A stretch of 64,000 nucleotides of DNA from Duncaniella sp. (GCA_023664955.1 JAMPEV010000002.1:108509-172508), one strand, 5' to 3'; shown: positions 8,831-18,050, counted from the first letter of the stretch. Notes: a model not told the origin generated them from the sequence alone. Numbers and translations are program-made.

Positions 8831-9988
8831 TTATTCACCAACCGGATATGCTTCGGCAATCTTAGTACCGACTTTATAGTGGACACCCGGCTGTGCTGTA
8901 ATGCTGACATTAGAATCACGCTGGAATACCATCACTATGTCTGAGCCACCAAACTGGAAGTAGGATATTTCCTCACCCTTGCGGAGCTTAGTGCCTTCCT
9001 CAGCGGTTACAATGATTGATGAAACCTGCGCCATACCCATAGGAAGTACAGCAACCTTACCTATCTTTGATTTAATTACGATAAGACCTCTTGTCTGGAT
9101 GAACTGATAGCCAGCTTCATCTTCGGCCACAAGCTTGCGGCGCACGATGTGCTGACGTCCCTGCGGGTCACCCTCAATTGGCTCGGCATGGACACCAAGC
9201 CATGTGGCACCCTGAATTTCTCGTGCTTCAAGAATCTTACCACCCACAGGTGCGTGCTGACGGTGATAGTCAGTGGTGTTAAGGAACTGGTGAATCCAAA
9301 TACCACCCTTGAAATCATCCTTGTACTTACTTCCCTCAAGAAGCTCCTCGATGCTCCATTCAAGACCCTTGACATTGACCTTAGAGTCGGCACTTACTTC
9401 CCACTGTCCATCGTTAGTAGAGTCGGCAGGCGAAGTGATGATATGGTCATCGTTGATGGCCGCAATTGGACGATAGCCCGGTTTGACGCTACGTGCAAAG
9501 AACTGGTTGAAAGTCTTCCAGCCTCCCATCGGCATATCATAGTCATCCATATTATAGCGGGGAGAATCGTAATAAGATTTCACAGCCGCTTCATCGATTG
9601 ACTCCGGAGTATCCATCCACTGACCCAAAGAAATGACGAATTTACGCATCCACTCTGAGAGGGGAGTCAACGGAGGCATAACATTATCTTTCAGCTTGCT
9701 TGGGTAAATAGGAGTCTGAAGTTCCTTTACAGGACTCTGGTCGAGAAGGAAATAGAACATTGTAACATGCTGGTATACGATATCGCCTTCCGGGTCTTCT
9801 TTAGGCACCCAATGAAGGTTGGATTCACACCAGTCGAAATAATCGTCGAGTGTCTTGATGTTTTCGTACTCGATTACGTTCTGAGCATGTACGTTGTCAA
9901 GAGCTTTTTGGAATTTATCCTCCCAACCATTCTTGGCAATCATGTCAATTAGCTCCTGTACTACGGGAGAGTAAGTCTTGGTAGCCAT
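8831..9988 (-). CDS. Phosphatidylserine decarboxylase family protein
   Basis: A 385-residue phosphatidylserine decarboxylase-type enzyme, which would convert phosphatidylserine to phosphatidylethanolamine at the inner membrane. The autocleavage site GGS is at 347-349 (context FQFGGSDIVMVF); Ser349 would become the pyruvoyl cofactor, splitting the chain into a large beta and a 37-residue alpha subunit. The motif NQFFARSVKPGYRP at about 161-174 and the HRQHAPVGG stretch are also typical. It is the long form with an N-terminal domain (residues 1-150), unlike the short ~228-residue Psd usual in Bacteroides, so this may be a second, divergent enzyme and its substrate could differ. Monocistronic: a terminator follows and sprE is divergent upstream. 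Confidence 0.82.
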   Translation of the reverse strand: MATKTYSPVVQELIDMIAKNGWEDKFQKALDNVHAQNVIEYENIKTLDDYFDWCESNLHWVPKEDPEGDIVYQHVTMFYFLLDQSPVKELQTPIYPSKLKDNVMPPLTPLSEWMRKFVISLGQWMDTPESIDEAAVKSYYDSPRYNMDDYDMPMGGWKTFNQFFARSVKPGYRPIAAINDDHIITSPADSTNDGQWEVSADSKVNVKGLEWSIEELLEGSKYKDDFKGGIWIHQFLNTTDYHRQHAPVGGKILEAREIQGATWLGVHAEPIEGDPQGRQHIVRRKLVAEDEAGYQFIQTRGLIVIKSKIGKVAVLPMGMAQVSSIIVTAEEGTKLRKGEEISYFQFGGSDIVMVFQRDSNVSITAQPGVHYKVGTKIAEAYPVGE

Positions 9989-10222
9989 AATAAATGTCGT
10001 TTTGTTTTTATAGGTTTGTAGATTACTGAGTTTTCAAGCTAAGTGATCTTTTCTATGTTACATACTATAAAACATCAATGCTCATAACTATGTTCATTGC
10101 CTATTTGAAATATTTCTTACCGGTGAAATACAATAAGCCAAGAGCATCAGGCGTTAAAAGAGTGTGTCAAATAATAAATGTTAACACCCTAAGAGCAGAT
10201 GAGAATCCTTGCCGGGTTATTT

Positions 10223-13009
10223 ATGAAAAAGGGGCTGATATCCTCCATCGTTTTAGTCGCTGTTTTCACGGTGATCCTTTCTTCATGCTCCATGAAGAAA
10301 AACACTGCAGCCTCTCGTAACTATCAAGCCTTCATAACCCGGTACAATGTGTATTTCAATGGTGACGAGCATTTTAAAGAGACCCTAAAGCAGATGGAGC
10401 AGGAATATGTGGATGATTATTCCATACTAATTCCCATGCATCCTGTTGAAGCCTATACACGAGAGGACGCTCCGAAACCCACAGGGTCATTTGACCGCTC
10501 GATTAAGAAAGCGCAGAAAGCAATCCAGCTCCACAGCATCGCCAAACGCCCCCGGCGAAAGCCCGGTCATCTCCGTGACCCTGAATACAATAAATGGATG
10601 AAACGCAGCGAGTATAATCCTTTTATCCACAACGCATGGATGCTATTGGGCAAGAGCAGATACTATAACGGTGATTTTGAGGACGCTTCGGTGATATTTA
10701 ATTATGTGGCCACACATTTCATATGGATCCCCGAGACTGTAACCGAGGCGAAACTATGGCAGGCAAAGTGCTACTGTGCAATGGACTGGCTTTTTGAGGC
10801 TGAGCATATACTTGTAAAGATAAAACTCGAACAATTGGCAAATGCCACCTTAAAAGAGCTTTACAACTACGACTACGCCGATTTACATATCCGCTCAAAT
10901 GAATTATCAAAGGCTATCCCCTACCTGAATGAAACCATTCATTATGCCAGCGGTGTGCAAAAGCCGAGACTCAATTTCCTACTTGGTCAATTATACGAGG
11001 CCATAGGTGACAAAAAAAAGTCATACCAAGCTTATGCGCAGGCGCAAAAAGGAATTTCAACCTCTTACCTCACCAAATTTAAGGCTCGAATACGCCAAAG
11101 TAATGTGTTCACCGGGAAAGATGTTGATTCCGAGATTAAGGACTTGAAGAAATTGGCTCGTTATGGAAGGAATAAAGAGTATCTTGACCAAATACTTTAT
11201 GCCATTGGCAATCTGTATTTATCTAAAAGGGACACACTTAGGGCTATTGAAAGCTACCACAAGGCAATCGATGAATCTTCGCATGGTGGAATCGAGAAAG
11301 CAATTGCACAGTTAGCACTGGGCAAATTGTACTATAATAGCCGACGTTACGACCTCGCACAGCCACTTTACGCAGAGGCTATTGCAACATTGCCGGAATC
11401 TTACCAGGGCATAAATGACATTCAACGCCGATCGGATGTGCTGGACGAGCTGGCGGTATATTCTCGAAACGTGGTATTAAACGATTCGCTACTGAGCCTG
11501 TCTGCAATGCCGGAGAACCAACGTCTTAGCGTTATTGACAAAATAATTTCCCAGCTGAAGAAAGAGGAGAAAAGGACCGCCGAATCAGCAAAGCGGGAAG
11601 AATATCTCGCCAATCAACCGACAATGATTAATGCCTTTGAGCGAAAAGGAGCCACAATTCCCCAAAGTTATTCACTCAACAATGATAAGTCATGGTATTT
11701 TTACAATGAGGCTCTCCGAAGTGCAGGACGCACTGATTTCCAAAGACGATGGGGCGCGAGAAAACTCGAGGATGATTGGCGACGTCACGACAAAAAACAT
11801 TTCAGTTTCTCGGAATTCGATGATAGCGGGGAAGATGAGATACTGACTGATTCTGAGGAAAAAAGCCCGGAAAAGCCCGAAAACGTCAGGCTCGAAGCAC
11901 GCCGTAACGATCCTCACTATCCGGAGTATTACCTTAAGCAGATACCTTCGACCGAAGTAGAGATAAACATCGCACGTGAGGTGATTCAGGAGGGTCTTTA
12001 CAACTCCGGTCTGATCCTAAAGGATAGGTTGGAGGATTATTCTGCTGCCCATTCCGAATGGAGCAGATTATTAGCAGAATACCCTTACAACGTATACCGC
12101 CTCGAAGTGTACTATAATGAGTATCTGATGAATCTGCGCGGAAATGACACCTTAGAAGCTGGGAAATGGCGCAAGATGATTCTTGATGAGTTTCCGCAAT
12201 CGAAAGAGGGAATGGCCATGCGTGACCCCCACTACATTGATAATCTGCGCCGCATGGACATAGTGCAGGATTCTATTTACCGCAAAGCCTACGCCCGGTA
12301 TCTCGCAGGGGAAAATGAGTCCGTCCGAAACATCTATGAACATGTGGCTGAAAAGTATCCCATGTCAACGTTGATGTCAAAGTTCATGTTTCTCAATGCC
12401 CTGACTTTTGTCTCGGAGAACAACCCGGAAGCATTTAAAGAGGCTCTGAGAAAACTCCTTGAGCGTTACCCTGACACCGAACTGACTCCGATGGCCTCAT
12501 CATATCTTAAAGGTGTGGCACAGGGGCGCGAGCTACAAAGCGACGACGGGAATCCAAGAAGCCTCGTGTGGTCAACCAAACTTTCTACCTCAGATGAGAC
12601 TATTGCAATAGACAATGATTCACCGCGTTTTACATTTAAAACTGACGAACCTCACTATCTCACATTATTGTTTGATATCACCGAAACTCCTCAGAATGAG
12701 CTACTCTACGAAGTGGCACGATATAATTTCACGACATACCTGACACGGGATTTCGACCTTGAAATGATGAACTTTGGAAACCTTGGCATACTACTTGTGA
12801 AAGGTTTTGCCAATCACAGTGAAGCCTCAAAATATCTGTCAAAATATCAGAACAGTATCTCTTCAGGGCTTTCCATGCCGGTGCGACCTATCATAATCAG
12901 CCGAAGCGACTTCGACCGACTGTCAGTGAGCGGAGCATCGTTTGACGACTATGACACATCATTACAGGAGCATCAGCAAGCCGAACCCGCAGTAGATACA
13001 TCATTTTAA
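10223..13009 (+). CDS. sprE: Type IX secretion lipoprotein SprE/PorW with TPR repeats
   Basis: A ~928-residue outer-membrane lipoprotein. From the ATG at 10223 the signal is MKKGLISSIVLVAVFTVILSSC with lipobox LSSC, Cys at residue 22; an upstream in-frame ATG at 10199 would only add eight residues. The N-terminal stretch NYQAFITRYNVYFNGDEHF is a hallmark of SprE/PorW, followed by tetratricopeptide-like repeats (about residues 120-400) and a second helical-repeat block (590-770). In Flavobacterium and Porphyromonas this protein links the PorKLMN motor complex to the translocon and is needed for type IX secretion. It sits 9 kb from the porT-porP-gldKLMN operon here. No cargo-type C-terminal sorting domain is present in the window's other secreted proteins. 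Confidence 0.85.
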   Translation: MKKGLISSIVLVAVFTVILSSCSMKKNTAASRNYQAFITRYNVYFNGDEHFKETLKQMEQEYVDDYSILIPMHPVEAYTREDAPKPTGSFDRSIKKAQKAIQLHSIAKRPRRKPGHLRDPEYNKWMKRSEYNPFIHNAWMLLGKSRYYNGDFEDASVIFNYVATHFIWIPETVTEAKLWQAKCYCAMDWLFEAEHILVKIKLEQLANATLKELYNYDYADLHIRSNELSKAIPYLNETIHYASGVQKPRLNFLLGQLYEAIGDKKKSYQAYAQAQKGISTSYLTKFKARIRQSNVFTGKDVDSEIKDLKKLARYGRNKEYLDQILYAIGNLYLSKRDTLRAIESYHKAIDESSHGGIEKAIAQLALGKLYYNSRRYDLAQPLYAEAIATLPESYQGINDIQRRSDVLDELAVYSRNVVLNDSLLSLSAMPENQRLSVIDKIISQLKKEEKRTAESAKREEYLANQPTMINAFERKGATIPQSYSLNNDKSWYFYNEALRSAGRTDFQRRWGARKLEDDWRRHDKKHFSFSEFDDSGEDEILTDSEEKSPEKPENVRLEARRNDPHYPEYYLKQIPSTEVEINIAREVIQEGLYNSGLILKDRLEDYSAAHSEWSRLLAEYPYNVYRLEVYYNEYLMNLRGNDTLEAGKWRKMILDEFPQSKEGMAMRDPHYIDNLRRMDIVQDSIYRKAYARYLAGENESVRNIYEHVAEKYPMSTLMSKFMFLNALTFVSENNPEAFKEALRKLLERYPDTELTPMASSYLKGVAQGRELQSDDGNPRSLVWSTKLSTSDETIAIDNDSPRFTFKTDEPHYLTLLFDITETPQNELLYEVARYNFTTYLTRDFDLEMMNFGNLGILLVKGFANHSEASKYLSKYQNSISSGLSMPVRPIIISRSDFDRLSVSGASFDDYDTSLQEHQQAEPAVDTSF

Positions 13010-13025
13010 GTAAGCAAAAGATTGT

Positions 13026-13057
13026 TTTGGATATTTTAATGAGATTTCTTACTTTTG
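13026..13057 (+). promoter_or_regulatory. Promoter of ilvA
   Basis: TTTG at 13026-13029, 20-nt spacer, TACTTTTG at 13050-13057: an almost perfect Bacteroidetes promoter, 45 nt before the ATG at 13102. Confidence 0.8.
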
Positions 13058-13101
13058 CGGTAAATACCATCGTGTAATTATTAGACACTCTCTTATAAGC
13101 T

Positions 13102-14307
13102 ATGTCAGAGACATTAGAAATCTCAGAAGTATACCGCGCTGCCCAGGTGCTCCGCGATGTGGCACGTCATCCACGCTTGATTGGACCGACAAAAATCAAT
13201 CCCGAATCACAGGTGTATCTCAAGCCTGAAAATCTCCAACACACCGGGGCTTTCAAGCTTCGAGGTGCTTACTATAAAATATCGCAGCTCACCCCCGAGG
13301 AGAAAGAGCGTGGCGTGATAGCTTGCTCGGCCGGCAACCATGCTCAAGGTGTGGCACTTGCTGCCACACACAATGGCATCAAGTCATTGATTTGTTTACC
13401 TGCCGGCGCTCCGATTTCAAAGATTGAGGCAACAAAACGCCTTGGTGCGGAAGTGTGTCTCGTTCCAGGCGTCTACGACGATGCTTATCAAAAAGCTCTC
13501 GAACTTCAGAAGGAGCATAATTATACATTCATCCATCCGTTCGATGACCCGAAAGTAATTGCAGGCCAAGGCACTATAGCATTGGAAATTCTTGAAGAGA
13601 TGCCCGATGCCGATGCTGTGATTGTGCCTATCGGCGGAGGTGGTCTCATTGCCGGTATCGCTTTCACCCTCAAGCAACTTCGACCCGACGTTAAGGTCTA
13701 TGGCGTGCAAGCAGAAGGCGCTCCTTCGATGTATAAATCAATCAAAGAAGGTCAGCGCGAACATCTCGACAAGGTATCCACAATCGCCGACGGTATCGCC
13801 GTAAAAGAGCCCGGAGTCAACACTTTCGAATTCTGCAGCAAATATGTCGATGAGATTGTAACAGTGAGTGAGGATGAAATTGCTGCTGCTATCCTTGCCT
13901 TAATAGAGCAACAAAAGCTTGTGGCTGAGGGTGCCGGTGCAGTCTCAGTAGCCGCTGCAATGTTTGACAAGGTGCCCATTAAGGGCAAAAAGACCGTATG
14001 CGTGGTGTCAGGTGGCAACATCGATGTTACAAGCCTCAACCGTGTAATCACCCGCGGGCTTGTGAAGAGCGGACGCAATAGCACCCTCATCCTTGACTTG
14101 AGCGACACCCCGGGGCAGCTTTCGGACGTATGTGGCATCCTCGGTCAAAACGGGGCCAACATCCTGTCTGTCACCCATGAGCGCAATTCAAACATCACCT
14201 CAATCAACGGTTGTCTGCTCCGCATCGAAATCGAGACTCGCAACAACGAGCATATCGCCCAAGTGAAATCCGCTCTCCGCGATTCCGGTCACCACGTGGT
14301 GGAATGA
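13102..14307 (+). CDS. ilvA: Threonine ammonia-lyase with C-terminal ACT domain
   Basis: A 401-residue PLP enzyme converting threonine to 2-oxobutanoate, first step of isoleucine synthesis. The PLP Lys is K52 in HTGAFKLRGAY; the glycine-rich phosphate loop GGGGL is near 178-182. Residues ~330-401 form an ACT-like domain (LILDLSDTPGQLSDVCGIL). This is the ~400-residue form with a single ACT domain, shorter than the ~510-residue E. coli IlvA with two regulatory ACT-like repeats, so it could be either the biosynthetic or the catabolic type; feedback control by branched-chain amino acids is possible. It stands alone with its own strong promoter and a strong terminator at 14343-14367. Confidence 0.92.
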   Translation: MSETLEISEVYRAAQVLRDVARHPRLIGPTKINPESQVYLKPENLQHTGAFKLRGAYYKISQLTPEEKERGVIACSAGNHAQGVALAATHNGIKSLICLPAGAPISKIEATKRLGAEVCLVPGVYDDAYQKALELQKEHNYTFIHPFDDPKVIAGQGTIALEILEEMPDADAVIVPIGGGGLIAGIAFTLKQLRPDVKVYGVQAEGAPSMYKSIKEGQREHLDKVSTIADGIAVKEPGVNTFEFCSKYVDEIVTVSEDEIAAAILALIEQQKLVAEGAGAVSVAAAMFDKVPIKGKKTVCVVSGGNIDVTSLNRVITRGLVKSGRNSTLILDLSDTPGQLSDVCGILGQNGANILSVTHERNSNITSINGCLLRIEIETRNNEHIAQVKSALRDSGHHVVE

Positions 14308-14342
14308 CAAGGAACTGACGGACCTTTTTTTGAAATAATCAT

Positions 14343-14367
14343 GTGCCGGGACACCGGCACATTTTTT
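14343..14367 (+). terminator. Strong intrinsic terminator after ilvA
   Basis: Stem GTGCCGG (14343-14349) / CCGGCAC (14354-14360), loop GACA, then A and six T. It ends only 12 nt before the GTG start of the SPOR lipoprotein gene, so it also lies in that gene's leader and could act as an attenuator. Confidence 0.85.
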
Positions 14368-14378
14368 AAAATACATAA

Positions 14379-14891
14379 GTGAAACGTTTAACTTATTTAA
14401 TAATACTAGTGGTGATGGTACTCGTTGGATGTAAGACCAATGAGAACAATTACCGTCAAGCCTACGAAGCAGCGGTGTCGCAGCGACAGGAAGAGAGCGG
14501 CGTGGATTCCACAATCTATGCCAAGATGCGTAATAGTGGCCGGGTGGCCGACCTTGTGGTCGATGGAGTTTCCATGCCCATGAAGTCAGAATATATCGGC
14601 TACACCGAAAATGGAGGCGCATCGCGCGAGACTGTCAAGAAATACAATGTAGTGGCAGGTCAATTCCGCCAGGTGTTCAATGCACGCCAAATGCGCCAGC
14701 GGCTCATCGAGTCAGGCTACGACAGTGCATTCATAGTTCATACCCGCGAACCTATGTACTACGTCGTTACATCAACCTGTTCCACCCCGGAAGAGACATT
14801 GAAAGCCTATCAGAAAGTGCTCTCGGATAAGAGCATCGTACTCCGCGCCCCGTTACCTTTCATACTTCGTCCCTCGCATTTCCGTCAATGA
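14379..14891 (+). CDS. SPOR-domain lipoprotein
   Basis: A 170-residue lipoprotein starting at GTG. The signal MKRLTYLIILVVMVLVGC carries a lipobox LVGC with Cys18. Residues ~88-150 (YNVVAGQFRQVFNARQ... through PEETLKAYQKV) match a SPOR domain, which binds glycan strands stripped of stem peptides and targets proteins to division sites. The middle segment is unassigned. No other start gives a signal peptide, so the GTG is preferred in spite of the terminator just upstream. No TAnnTTTG box is visible between terminator and start, so transcription may depend on read-through. It is probably a periplasmic, septum-associated envelope protein. Confidence 0.8.
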   Translation: MKRLTYLIILVVMVLVGCKTNENNYRQAYEAAVSQRQEESGVDSTIYAKMRNSGRVADLVVDGVSMPMKSEYIGYTENGGASRETVKKYNVVAGQFRQVFNARQMRQRLIESGYDSAFIVHTREPMYYVVTSTCSTPEETLKAYQKVLSDKSIVLRAPLPFILRPSHFRQ

Positions 14892-14911
14892 TCTTCAACA
14901 AATTTTCAATA

Positions 14912-15070
14912 GTAATCTTCAAAAAATAACTTGGTAAATTTTATTCATCTTTTTGGTTCTTCTTATTTTTACATTCAGTCGCATAGCTCGCTATGCGCCA
15001 TCAAGTTAAAAATAAAAATTCCTCAAAAATCTTTCATAAAATTTATACCAACTTATTTTTTAACGATTAC
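14912..15070. repeat. Palindromic mini-element, copy A (~159 bp, MITE-like)
   Basis: Imperfect palindrome with ends GTAATCTTC... and ...CGATTAC; the two ~75-bp arms are inverted copies of each other (shared AAAAAATAA, TTGGTA, ATTTTAT, TTATTTTTA), meeting at the apical stem GCATAGCTCGCTATGC near 14981-14996. Reverse-complement copies occur at 30444-30762 and 49405-49562. It is 62 nt before the rseC start. No coding capacity. Flanks share only TA here. Confidence 0.85.
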
Positions 15071-15084
15071 TAAATCCCCTCAGA

Positions 15085-15116
15085 TTTGCGGAAGTTGAAG
15101 AAAATCATTACCTTTG
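15085..15116 (+). promoter_or_regulatory. Promoter of rseC-rnfB-rnfC
   Basis: TTTG at 15085-15088, 20-nt spacer, TACCTTTG at 15109-15116. Transcription would start near 15123, leaving a leader of about nine bases before the ATG at 15132. This places the upstream in-frame TTG at 15114 inside the promoter and rules it out as the start. Confidence 0.8.
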
Positions 15117-15131
15117 TCCCTTGCAATAGCC

Positions 15132-15554
15132 ATGAAGAAAGAAGACGTAACCCACAAAGGTATAATTACACAAGTCAGTCCTCACACGCTAACCATCATG
15201 ACCAGTGATGATTGCAAGTGTGAAGGATGCGCCGTAGCCGTGATGTGCAACGGCAAAGACAAGGAGTCGGAATTGATTACCATCGAAACCACTGATGCCT
15301 ATAGATTCCAGAACGGAGACCACGTGGTAGTGACAGCCACATCAGGTTCCACGTTGCTTGCCACTTGGTGGGCTCTGATTCTTCCTACCGTAATTTTCGT
15401 CGGCTTAATATTGGGCTTCCGCATCAGTTATCCCGAAATAGGCGGCTGGTCAATCGCCATCGGATTTGCAGGTTTGGGGTTATATGACCTCTGTCTATAC
15501 CTGTTCCGCAAATACCTTGCGAACAAGATAAAATGGAAAGTGGAAAAAGTGTAA
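15132..15554 (+). CDS. rseC: RseC/MucC family protein
   Basis: A 140-residue inner-membrane protein starting at the ATG 15132. The N-terminal part has the Cys cluster CKCEGCAVAVMC (residues ~29-40) typical of SoxR-reducing RseC proteins, then two membrane helices (about residues 75-97 and 101-122) and a basic C-terminus. In E. coli RseC acts with the Rsx/Rnf complex to keep SoxR reduced; in Bacteroidetes the gene routinely heads the rnf operon. Here it is followed by rnfB after 36 nt. A mini-element sits immediately upstream of its promoter. Confidence 0.85.
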   Translation: MKKEDVTHKGIITQVSPHTLTIMTSDDCKCEGCAVAVMCNGKDKESELITIETTDAYRFQNGDHVVVTATSGSTLLATWWALILPTVIFVGLILGFRISYPEIGGWSIAIGFAGLGLYDLCLYLFRKYLANKIKWKVEKV

Positions 15555-15590
15555 TAAGAATTAATACTCTCTAAGAATAAATTTTTTACC

Positions 15591-16553
15591 ATGAGCATTA
15601 TAGTAACATCAATCATTGTCCTCGGGGCAATAGGAATATTGGGTGCAGCAGTGCTATTTGTTGTGGCCCAACGTTTCCATGTTCAGGAAGACCCTCGCAT
15701 CGACGAGGTAGAAGCACTCCTTCCTGGTGCTAACTGTGGTGGATGTGGCCGCAGCGGATGCCGCGACTTTGCCACTGCTTGTGTCAATGCTACTTCTCTC
15801 GACGCCCTCAGCTGCCCCGCCTCCGGTAGTGCTGTGATGAAAAAAATCGGTGAAATCGTCGGTTTGGCTGCCACTGAGACGAAGCCCAAAATCGCCGTTG
15901 TGAAATGTAATGGCACCTGCGATGTACGCCCAAGAGTTGCCAACTACGAAGGCGCTCCCACATGTGCGGTACTCGCTACGCTTGGCGCAGGTCAGACAGG
16001 CTGTCCTAACGGCTGTCTCGGCTGTGGCGACTGTGTGGCAGCATGTCCCTACGATGCTATTCACATGAATGAAGCAACCGGACTTCCCGAAGTTAGCGAA
16101 GATAAATGCGTGGGTTGTGGAGCCTGTGCCAAGGCCTGTCCCCGTGCTATCATCGAACTCCGATTCAAGGGTCCGCGCGGCATGAGAGTCTATGTGGCTT
16201 GCTCCAACAAGGAAAAAGGCGCAGTGGCCATGAAGGAATGCAAGGTGGCATGTATCGGTTGCTCTAAGTGCGCCAAGGAGTGTACACACGAGGCCATTAC
16301 AATTGCCAACAACCTCTCTTACATTGACTTCGAGAAGTGCAAACTCTGCCGCAAGTGCGTTGACGTTTGTCCTACCCATGCTATCCATGCAGTAAACTTC
16401 CCGGTTAAAAAGGTCACTCCAGCAGCTCCAGCAGCCGGATCACCTGCAGCAAAATCTGCAACTCCGGCCGCAGTTAAGCCCGCAACTCCGGCTGTCGCAA
16501 AGCCTGCTACCGCGCCTCAGCCGAAACCCCAAACTGAAGTTACACCCGCATAA
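15591..16553 (+). CDS. rnfB: Electron transport complex subunit RnfB
   Basis: A 320-residue iron-sulfur subunit of the Rnf ferredoxin:NAD+ oxidoreductase, which couples electron transfer to ion pumping. One N-terminal membrane helix (residues ~3-26) is followed by the 4Fe-4S domain ANCGGCGRSGC (48-58 with a later Cys) and several ferredoxin-type clusters: CPNGCLGCGDCVAACP, CVGCGACAKACP, CIGCSKCAKECT and CKLCRKCVDVCP. The last ~45 residues are a low-complexity Ala/Pro/Lys tail with repeated KPATPA-like units, longer than in enterobacterial RnfB. It is followed by rnfC after 15 nt; the remaining subunits rnfD, rnfG, rnfE and rnfA are not in this locus. Confidence 0.93.
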   Translation: MSIIVTSIIVLGAIGILGAAVLFVVAQRFHVQEDPRIDEVEALLPGANCGGCGRSGCRDFATACVNATSLDALSCPASGSAVMKKIGEIVGLAATETKPKIAVVKCNGTCDVRPRVANYEGAPTCAVLATLGAGQTGCPNGCLGCGDCVAACPYDAIHMNEATGLPEVSEDKCVGCGACAKACPRAIIELRFKGPRGMRVYVACSNKEKGAVAMKECKVACIGCSKCAKECTHEAITIANNLSYIDFEKCKLCRKCVDVCPTHAIHAVNFPVKKVTPAAPAAGSPAAKSATPAAVKPATPAVAKPATAPQPKPQTEVTPA

Positions 16554-16568
16554 TCCGACTCCATCAAA

Positions 16569-17909
16569 ATGAAACTACATACTTTCAAAATCGGTGGCGT
16601 CCATCCCGCCGAAAATAAGATAGCCTCCGGACAACCTATCGTTAACATGCCCCTTCCGGCAGAAGTGGTGCTTCCAGTGGCACAACACATCGGCGCCCCC
16701 GCCAAGCCTATCGTCAATAAAGGCGACAAGGTAAAACGCGGCGACTGTGTGGCAGAGGCCGGCGGTTTCGTATCGGCTCCGGTACACACCCCAATTTCCG
16801 GTACAGTTACCAAAATCGACGTTTGCCGTACTCCCCAAGGTCTTCCCGTTCAGGCAATTTTCATCAAGAGCGATGAAACAGACCGTGAAACAGACCGACA
16901 GGCTCGTGAAAACGCAAAACCGGTACGTGACAAATCAGAATTGGCCGTCCTCGAAGGCAAAGCTATAATCGACATAATTAAAAATGCCGGCATCGTCGGT
17001 CTCGGTGGTGCCACATTCCCCACTCACGTGAAGCTTTCTCCACCTCCCGGCTCGAAAGCCGAAGTTGTGATTATCAACGCCGCTGAATGTGAGCCATGTT
17101 TGTCATGCGATGACCAATTGATGCGCGAACAGCCTCGTGAAATCGCAAAGGGCGTCGAATTCCTCATGCGTGCCGCCGGTGTTAACCGTGGTGTTATTGC
17201 CATCGAAAACAATAAGCCTGAAGCTATTCGGGCTATGACCGAGGCCGCCAACAATATTCCCGGCCTTGAAGTAAAGGTTATGCAAGTTAAGTACCCCCAA
17301 GGTGGTGAAAAGCAACTTATTGAGGCTGTGATTGGCAAAGAGGTACCCTCCGGCGGACTGCCAATTGCGACCGGGGCCATCGTTCAAAACGTCGCCACTG
17401 CCTATGCGGTATATCGAGCCGTGGTGTACGGAGAACCTCTCATGGAGCGTGTTCTTACCCTCCACGATGGAGTTACCGGAAAGAACCTCCGTGTACCCCT
17501 CGGGACAAACCTAAAGTCGCTCGTAGAGACTGATGATTACGAGAAGATAATCCTCGGCGGCCCAATGATGGGACGCACAGCATCAACCCTTGACACACCG
17601 ATGATTAAGGGTAATTCCGGTATTCTTCTCGACAAGCGTTATGCTCATCGCCGTGAGGTAGAACCGTGCATCCGTTGCGGTTTCTGCGTTACAGCGTGTC
17701 CGATGGGACTCGAACCTTTCTTGCTCAGCACACTTTCACGTTTGAAGGATTGGGAAGAAGCAGAAGCCCAGAAGATTGCCAACTGCATTGAATGTGGTTC
17801 GTGCAGCTTCGCTTGCCCGGCATCACGACCGATAGTGGATTATATCCGCCTTGGGAAGTCAACTGTGATGGGTATCATGCGAGCACGCGCCGCTGCAGCC
17901 AAAAAATAA
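16569..17909 (+). CDS. rnfC: Electron transport complex subunit RnfC
   Basis: A 446-residue peripheral subunit that binds NADH/FMN in Rnf. Visible in order: an N-terminal biotinyl-like lobe (~30-100), a Rossmann-like FMN/NAD domain with GLGGATFPTHVK near 140-151 and INAAECEPC, an SLBB-type region, and two 4Fe-4S clusters CIRCGFCVTACP and CIECGSCSFACP in the C-terminal 80 residues. Length is at the short, normal end. In Bacteroides-type operons rnfD-G-E-A follow directly; here a terminator hairpin lies at 17961-17994 and the next gene is on the other strand, so the operon ends with rnfC. Confidence 0.93.
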   Translation: MKLHTFKIGGVHPAENKIASGQPIVNMPLPAEVVLPVAQHIGAPAKPIVNKGDKVKRGDCVAEAGGFVSAPVHTPISGTVTKIDVCRTPQGLPVQAIFIKSDETDRETDRQARENAKPVRDKSELAVLEGKAIIDIIKNAGIVGLGGATFPTHVKLSPPPGSKAEVVIINAAECEPCLSCDDQLMREQPREIAKGVEFLMRAAGVNRGVIAIENNKPEAIRAMTEAANNIPGLEVKVMQVKYPQGGEKQLIEAVIGKEVPSGGLPIATGAIVQNVATAYAVYRAVVYGEPLMERVLTLHDGVTGKNLRVPLGTNLKSLVETDDYEKIILGGPMMGRTASTLDTPMIKGNSGILLDKRYAHRREVEPCIRCGFCVTACPMGLEPFLLSTLSRLKDWEEAEAQKIANCIECGSCSFACPASRPIVDYIRLGKSTVMGIMRARAAAAKK

Positions 17910-17960
17910 CAGATAGAGTATGACTAACTTATAGGAATGTTATAGCAAATCCCTTATAAA

Positions 17961-17994
17961 GTAGAAGGTCCAGCCATCAAGCCGGACCTTCTAC
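17961..17994 (+). terminator. Terminator hairpin after rnfC
   Basis: Perfect 11-bp stem GTAGAAGGTCC (17961-17971) / GGACCTTCTAC (17984-17994) with a 12-nt loop. The plus side is followed by TTCATTATTATA, only a weak T-tract; it may serve both rnfC and the convergent nitroreductase gene. Confidence 0.7.
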
Positions 17995-18050
17995 TTCATT
18001 ATTATAGAGTAAATCTTATAAATATTATAAAATTTTACTGAATCTCCTTA

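Noticed and set aside
15114..15131. TTG start for rseC
   Set aside because: It overlaps the promoter -7 box; the ATG at 15132 is in frame and fits.
15654..16388. 244-codon minus-strand frame
   Set aside because: Lies opposite the Cys-rich rnfB; its His/Ser/Thr-rich composition is a by-product of the ferredoxin codons.
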